From Sphaerolaimus hirsutus (lineage: Eukaryota > Nematoda > Chromadorea > Monhysterida > Sphaerolaimidae): a stretch of 64,000 nucleotides of DNA. The notes beneath the pieces were generated by a model. The model saw nothing but the letters and a program-made list of their open reading frames with translations. It was not told where the DNA came from and did no database searches. Within the stretch, counting starts at the first letter, position 1; every line of letters begins with the position of its first letter. Positions 57,267 through 64,000 of this stretch are shown in pieces. The stretch spans positions 23,909,792 to 23,973,791 of the forward strand of contig OZ038456.1 of the NCBI GenBank assembly GCA_964036195.1, written 5' to 3'. The translations under genes and the position numbers were made by a program.

Positions 57267-57466
57267 NNNNNNNNNNNNNNNNNNNNNNNNNNNNNNNNNN
57301 NNNNNNNNNNNNNNNNNNNNNNNNNNNNNNNNNNNNNNNNNNNNNNNNNNNNNNNNNNNNNNNNNNNNNNNNNNNNNNNNNNNNNNNNNNNNNNNNNNNN
57401 NNNNNNNNNNNNNNNNNNNNNNNNNNNNNNNNNNNNNNNNNNNNNNNNNNNNNNNNNNNNNNNNNN
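57267..57466. other. Assembly gap, exactly 200 N
   Basis: Unknown sequence of placeholder length. It lies inside a repeat copy and at the left limit of SIX block copy 2. Confidence 0.98.
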
Positions 57467-59102
57467 GGATATATATAAGAGTCTATTGACTGATATAAGT
57501 ATGCATGTAACACTATTCTTATATACCAATTCATTGTTTTTACGTGTGCTTTTCATTGCCTGAATAACAAACCGCAGTTTTGTGATGTACGTTCTCTGTA
57601 CACTCATTTGGGGGGGTATCTCGAGGGGGGCTAATAAATTCATAGTGGCCATTTTGAGGGGGGTATTTCGAGGGGGTTATTTCGAGGAAATACGGTACAT
57701 ACATTACTCGAATAATTCCCCCACCTTGAATAATTCCCCCTCGAATAATTACCCCCTCTTAGACAAGTGAGGAAAAAATAATTCCACCCCTCGAATAATC
57801 CCCCCTTTAGGCATATGGTAAAGTTTTTGCATCCAATTTGAACAAAAATTACACCTTATGTAATAAGTAAAGCATATTTCATGAAACCAGTTCATAGAAA
57901 CATGCTTAAAATTTTGACGATAGAATAATTCCACCGCCCCCCCTTGAATAATCCCCCCCCCTCGAATAGTTCCCCCTCAAAAAAGTCTGACGAAAAAATA
58001 ATTTCCCGGGGGGATTATTCGAGTATATACGGTATTTATCGTCAAACTTCCCAATAGCCCCTCCCCCCATTCCCACAAACACCCGCAAAGCAAAGTACTC
58101 GTGCGCTCTGTAAACTGTAATTACCGGCGCCTGTAACGAGATACTTGCCATTTTTCCTTCGCTCAACTCAAATGGCAACTCATTTAATGCTGCCAATTAG
58201 AGACACCACGCTGCACACTCATGCAATCTTGAAACCTCGATATTAGGAGGCACATGGATGGTCTTTGGCGCCGTCGCGACTGAAACGGGGATTTGATTAC
58301 ATCTGGGCGTGGGCGGGAAATTGCATGAGTTTGTTCAGTTGAATTTGGACATCACGTGCCAGTTCCGCAAAATGAGAAGTGAAATGGCAAAGGCGAAGTG
58401 AAATGGCAAGTGAAATGGCGAAAGCGAACAAAAATTACTTTTTATTTTTATGTTTTACTTCGCTTTTGCCAATTCACTTGCCATTACACTTGGCCTTTGC
58501 GCATTTCTTCGCCTTTGCCATTTCACTTCTCACTTCTCATTTTGCGGAACTGGCCCCGGGTTTCAAGTGAAACTCCCAAAACCTGTAAAATGTCATGTTA
58601 AATGCCATGTAAAATGTAAATTTCTACACAAAGTGTCGGAAAACGTACAGAAACGTACAGAAAAAAAACTTTGACGTTAATTGATGAAGTTTATTTATGA
58701 GTTCACAAAACAATTAATCTACTTGTCAATAAACTTGTGTGCAAGCGCCATAACAACAATAATCAACATCCATTTCACAAAATTTTCCGTCGATGCAAAG
58801 CCTAATTGGCTGAAACTCAAGGAGCCATCGAATTACAAAAGAGGTTCTCAAATCTCCAATGGCGCATATGTAAATGTCGTGTACCAATTATTTTATCTTT
58901 GTTTGGGATCGCGCCGGCGGCGAAGTTCAAAGGGTACACAAAGATTTCCGGTTCCTTAATTTCCGCAACACTTGACATTTTTGAATGTGCACGAAAATTG
59001 AAACAATATTGTGTAATTGTTGACAAATTGATTGGATTTGATTGATCGATGATTCAAGGAAGTTTGACACTTGAGTTGACATAAAGTTGGCACTTTAAAG
59101 TG
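57467..59102. other. Left flank of SIX copy 2
   Basis: It aligns with 5272-7476 of copy 1, including the MITE ends at 57695 and 58032 and the foldback at 58356-58555. The hAT-type element of copy 1 (5404-5944) is absent, leaving a single GTTTTGTG at 57577. No other gene is seen. Confidence 0.75.
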
Positions 59103-61382
59103 ATGAATTTCATTGGGAACGGCGGCAGACAAATGCAGAGAATCCAGTACACGGAGGAACAACTCGCTTGTATTTGTGATGTTTTGTACAGGTCAGTTCT
59201 TTTGTGTTTTTATGTTTCTTCTTGTTTTAAAGTTCGAATTTTTCAAAATATTAGTTTCAAAATATCACTTATCAAATTTCGAATTTCCAATTTTTCAAAT
59301 GGTGTTAAAATTTGAATTTTTTGTTTGACCCTGAAATTAATTTGCTCGGTGATAATTTTCAACTGCCTAATCAAAACCTCATTGATTAAACTTTTTTACC
59401 CCCCCAACCCCCCCCCCCCCCCAGAGCGCGGGACAGAAGACGCCTTTTGTCCCTCTTCGAATACCTGGACCCATCCGAATACATCGATTCCATGCATCCA
59501 GCCATTTTATCGGGACGCCTGCAAGCTTTGATCTTTGCCGCCGCATATAGCCAGGTGTATACTGTAATCAGAGCCAGGGTTTACCCCCCACATTTGCATG
59601 ATACACTGCAGGTTTGTGAAGTTTGGGGGACATTTTGGGGACCTTAAGTATTCCCTCCCCACGGGATAGTCCCGCACCCTGTAAAATGTAATTTCCACAA
59701 GCCGCATGGAATTGATTATTTTTTAGACCACCAATTACCAAGCAATTTTATTTTTTGAAGGTGGCGCTAAAAAAACCCTGAAGAAACACAATGGCGCTAT
59801 CCAGCGAATGTGCCGAAAATTTTCGTGTTATTTCACCATTTTTTACTATTTCACCATTTCACTCATCAAACTGAGATTTGTTCATTCGAAATTCTTCGGT
59901 TTACTTAAAATAAATTACCACCCAAATTCTGTTTGAAATCAAACACCCCCCACCCCACGAACCCCCCCCCCACGAAACCCCCCCCCCCCCAACAACACAA
60001 ACGTCCATAAAACCCCATTTTCCAGGATCTGTGGTTCCGGGCGCACTACGCAGAAGTTGAAATGAAGCGACACAAGCCCCTGGGAGCCGTGGAAAAATAC
60101 AGATTGAGGAAAAAGTTCCCCCCTCCCTATACGATTTGGGATGGGCAAGAAACGATTTATAGTTTTAAGGAGAATTCTAGGAAGGTTTGTTTAAAAAAAT
60201 TAATTTCATCATTTTAAATAGCGCCATGACGCTCTTTTTCTGGCGCTTTCCCAGCACTACCTAATCGAAAATCTTTTCTACGCCCAAAAAATGAACCGAT
60301 AGATAATATTTACATTCTTTAAATATAAAGCCGATGCGCGAAAAAATTTGAATAAAAACGCAAAATAAATCGTAATACCCCCCCCCCAATTCAAGGCTTT
60401 GCGAGCATTTTACCGTCAAAACAAGTACCCCCTAGCGGAGAAAAGAGAAAAATCGCCGATCACACTGGTTTGAGTTTTGTGCAAGTTAGCAATTGGTTCA
60501 AAAAACCGAAGACAGAGGGATAAACATGCGAGGAATCCAGCCGACATTGTTGGGTTAGTGTGGTGCTGGGGCCACATCCAATTGCAGCGTAAGGCGCTTA
60601 GTTTGATGGTGGGCGCCTTACACTTCAATTGAAGTTGGCACATGACTTTGCGGCCTATCGTATTCGCTCAAATAAGCCACTTGTGATATATTATCCACCT
60701 GTTTCAGACCTTTTGAGGGGGGTGGGAATATTTAAGGGAGGATAATATTGTTTTGTCAATTTTTTTAAAAAAATTGGTGAATTGTTTATATCAAATGGGT
60801 ATGCTTTATTCAGAAAATAACATGCTATTTTTGTCCAAATTGGACACAACAAATAGAACATATTATACCTAAACAGTGGGTGGGATTCAAGGGGGGAATT
60901 ATTTTTCCTCAGTCATGTAACAGTAGAAATTATTCAAGGGTTAAATTATTCAAGGAACTATGGTATTTTTATCACATTTTATTCAGCTGGAACATGGTAG
61001 ATTCATTATAACCTACACCCCCCCCCCCACAGATCCCTAGACCCAGTTCACTCAAACAACCTAGAACAACTGTCAACTCAGCACAGTAGCCACAACAGCA
61101 CCACAGACATGGGACAACCTACACGATTCAATCTCAGAGAGGGAAACCCTTCACCAACTAGCCAGTTCCGGTGGCACCATGGTGCCCAACATGATGCCCT
61201 CCAACCACTTCGGCGTGCACTCGGAGCCCACCGGTGCAGATTTGGATACGGATCTGCATTTGGGTGTTAATGTGGCCAGGCATTTGCACCAGCACCAGGT
61301 GCAGCAGTATGGAGGGGTTGATGTTGGGCATGGTTATCTTGGTGTGCATCAGAGAATTGGGTGTGATTTTGAGCACAGGTGA
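59103..61382 (+). pseudogene. six4/5: SIX-class homeobox gene, copy 2, frameshifted
   Basis: Exons correspond one to one with copy 1: 59103-59191, 59425-59611, 60026-60184, 60396-60553 and 61033-61382. Exons 1-3 are open and encode the same residues as copy 1. In exon 4 one G is missing near 60440, giving a TGA at 60471-60473 within the homeodomain, and one A is extra at 60500-60505. In exon 5 one G is extra at 61111-61113. The exon 4 acceptor is AAG where copy 1 has CAG. Against copy 1 I count 17 synonymous changes and two Ile-to-Leu changes. As written it cannot make the factor. The lack of other damage suggests either very recent inactivation or base-calling errors in a normal allele. Confidence 0.8.
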
Positions 61383-64000
61383 TTTGAGAAGGGTGTGTGT
61401 AGGTATTGGCGCCACACAAGCTAGTTTTCATGGTTCCAATTTGAACACTGGTTCCTATCCCAATTGAAAGCTTGCTGACGAGTAACACTACGCATAACTG
61501 TACACATTTCATACCAGCTTTGTACATTGCGCTGCGCATACTGCAATATTTTTTTCAACACTGCAACTTTATTAGCAACATGATTCAACACTTTTGGATT
61601 TGAACGTCGCTCGTCGACTCCTCAACATACTTTGAATTGGGATGGGAACCAGTTTTCATTTTGGAACCATGGAAACTAGTCTGTGTGGCACATTATAGAG
61701 TAAATATTAAGGTCTACCATTGGCAAAGACATGGGGCCAGATTTAATTCTCCCTACAGATTTGTAGGGTAGGGCGTACCCCCAGATAGGAATTTTAAAGT
61801 TCAGCCGCATCGACGCACATGCACCCAGAGCAAGGCGGTTTGTAAAATATACGAAACCATCCCTTAAGGTCGCCGATATTGCAATATGACGTATATCGCT
61901 TCGATTTTGGCCCGAAAATCACTATTTCGTCATTTCTTGGCCGTCTGCCAATTCGTTTTTTTTTTTGTCGGGCGGGTTACTCACATAAATCGCGCTTTTG
62001 TACGCTCGTGCATGCATTTCTTTCTTGTCGCTGCCCTCATGGTTTCGGTTGCAGACAGTGAACACTAAAAAAGTGACCACTTGACTACACAAAAGCGTGA
62101 CTTATGCGAGTAACCCGCCCGACAAAATAAAATAAACAACGAATTGGCCGACGGCCAAGAAATGACGAAATCATGATTTCCGTGCCAAAATCGAAGTGAT
62201 ATACGTCATATTGCAATATCGGCGACCTTAAGGGATTTGCTCTCGGTGCATGTGCGTCGATGCGGCTGAACTTAAAAAAATCTATCGGGTGTACGCCCTA
62301 CCCTACAAATCTGTAGGGAGAATTAAATCTGGCCCATGGTATACTCGGCGGGCAGCAGAGTATGTGCAGAATGCTATTTACCATAATTGAATGAATATAA
62401 TCTTGTAATAAATTTCATAATTAATAATTCCATAGTAAAAACGAAATATTTTGATGAAAAAACTGTATAATCTTTGGTTCATTATTCAGATGGGTTATGG
62501 TAGGTTTCCGTTCTAAGTATGATGTCTGCGGATGGTTGAAAAAATCAGTGGTGGAGGAAAAGAACACAATAAATGGTGCCAAGAGAATAAATGGCACATT
62601 GGACAGTGCCCATTGATGCCCAGGTGCCAGTCCCAGACCCTGTAAAATGTCAACGTACGTTTGCCGAATTCCATGGCTTTGATACTTTGCATGACATTTG
62701 CCATTTTACACGGCATTTTACAGGGTCCGGGATTGTCCCAGGTGGCTGTCTCGCACCTTTTTAGTGTAATAAAAAGTGCCAAATATCATGTAAAATCTCA
62801 TACAAATTTGTCAAATGTGATGCAAGTATCAATGCTTCGATAATATAATCTGTTATTATACTTATTGAATTTTTTTCGTGACATTTAACACTTGACATTT
62901 ATTCATTTTACCTCTGTTTGTACACCTTTTCTCTACTTGGTGATATTGTTAAATGTTCCAGGCTAGATTACGTCAATTTTCGCATTCAATTATTGAAAAT
63001 AACGATTATATATTTTATACCTAATAGTTCAAACCCTCGCTTCTATTTACAATCAATTTGTGAGATATCGTGAAGATGTACAGAAATTATATACCATGTA
63101 AAAGTGTTGTAATAAATTATACCAATGAATTGCATTACCGTATTACCTCGAATAACTCTTCTGGCAGCAAAGTCAAGCCAAAGCAGAATTAAATTGTGGT
63201 CACTTTTAGGATAACTATTCGAATGTCTCAACTGGTGATCTCAATTCAAATTATAGTTGACATTTATTTGTGATGTAAACTAGTGTGTGACTGTGTATAA
63301 CACGATACACTGGTGCCCCTCCCAGACCCTGTAAAATGTCATGTAAAGTGTCAAAAGTCATGGAAAATGCCCTGCAAAATGACAGCGAGTTGTCATTTTG
63401 CAGGGCATTTTGCATGACTTTTGACACTTTGCATGACATTTGACATTTTACAGGGCTTTTTACAGGGTCTGGGACTGGCACCAGGTTGATCAGCGGAGCG
63501 GGTCACGTTTGAGAAGTTGTCCAAGCAGGCCCAGCGATTTGACCCACGTCCAAGTCCAAACGATGCTTTCCCAATTTTTTGCTAAATATCGCTATAATGT
63601 GCTCATTTTGCCAACTTTCGCGTACGTAATCGCTATTTTCGTATGTATACATGATCATCTACCTATTTTTATCCTATTTTATTTTTATTTATAGCGATGT
63701 CAAAAAGTTGGCAAGCTGCCAACTTCTCAAACGGTGTCAGCGGTCAACTAAAATGCAACGGGTAGCCGAATTCTTGAGTGACAATGGACGCGGTACATAA
63801 AAATAAGTGTAAATAAGAGTTGCAATTTGTGAATCAGTAAAAAGACAACGTAAAAGTGGGGTGAGGATATTTACACCAAATTCTTTCTAACAGAATGACG
63901 GGTTTTGGCAATTTCGCAATAATGGGAACAAATTGGTAATTCCGGTATGAATTTGGCAGTTTGATCTCCTGCGCGGGGCTCTGAAAAATTGATTACATCA
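61383..64000. other. Right flank of SIX copy 2
   Basis: It aligns with 10768-14540 of copy 1 and contains the foldbacks at 61408-61689 and 63310-63484. It lacks the copy 1 insertions at 11109, 11871 and 12795, and the 13900-14412 segment. It adds the foldback at 61735 and about 150 bp near 62622-62775 (GTGCCAGTCCCAGACCCTG to AGGGTCCGGGATTG). There is no gene. Confidence 0.7.
61735..62334. mobile_element. 600-bp foldback element, GGCCAGATTTAATTC ends (copy 2 only)
   Basis: The ends GGCCAGATTTAATTCTCCCT and AGGGAGAATTAAATCTGGCC are perfect inverses, and pairing continues for about 270 bases per arm (TATTGCAATATGACGTATAT, CGGGCGGGTTACTC). The 5-bp duplication CATGG is at 61730-61734 and 62335-62339. 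Copy 1 has a single CATGG at about 11788-11792. The arms have higher CpG content than the flanks. The two small overlapping frames near 61880-62068 are not convincing genes. Confidence 0.9.

Noticed and set aside
1-64000. tRNA, rRNA or other structured RNA genes
   Set aside because: I looked for cloverleaf-like and ribosomal motifs and saw none. The hairpins found are transposon foldbacks.

Overview
The window looks like non-coding-rich nuclear DNA of an invertebrate animal. The evidence is a SIX-class homeobox gene with five coding exons and canonical GT/AG introns, a Ty3/gypsy-type LTR retrotransposon, and a very dense load of short inverted-repeat DNA transposons (MITE-like and foldback). 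I cannot place it closer than Metazoa. Two runs of exactly 200 N (15314-15513, 57267-57466) are scaffold gaps of placeholder size.

Layout. 1-5270: foldback and MITE repeats with no gene. 5272-14540: a block (copy 1) carrying an intact SIX4/5-type homeobox gene (7477-10767), with several transposons in its introns and flanks. 14999-20480: a few candidate exons of unidentified genes. 22967-27836: one long inverted-terminal element filled with tandem repeats and a large palindrome. 28000-37400: MITEs, foldbacks and AT-rich sequence. 38009-45779: a decayed Ty3/gypsy element with gag, protease, reverse transcriptase, RNase H and integrase remnants. It is split by a hAT-type MITE, a foldback element and a putative 1.3 kb solo LTR. 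45780-57266: more nested repeats and two weak exon candidates. 57467-64000: a second copy of the SIX block (copy 2), starting exactly at a scaffold gap.

Main result. The SIX locus is present twice, about 50 kb apart. Across about 940 coding bases I count 19 substitutions, 17 of them synonymous. Copy 2 also has three single-base indels and a stop inside the homeodomain. This fits two alleles placed in tandem by the assembler, or a very recent segmental duplication, better than an old pseudogene. Comparing the copies gives natural filled/empty site pairs that show transposon boundaries and target-site duplications (TSDs) directly. They support two hAT-type non-autonomous families (8-bp TSD, ends TAGTGATG and TAGGGTGTC), TA-inserting MITEs, and a 600-bp foldback with a 5-bp TSD. 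Elsewhere there is an element with a 9-bp TSD and a foldback that twice sits at CTG.

Beyond the SIX genes and the retrotransposon remnant, most open frames here are artefacts of stop-free repeats. I found no tRNA, rRNA or CRISPR, and no convincing new multi-gene system.
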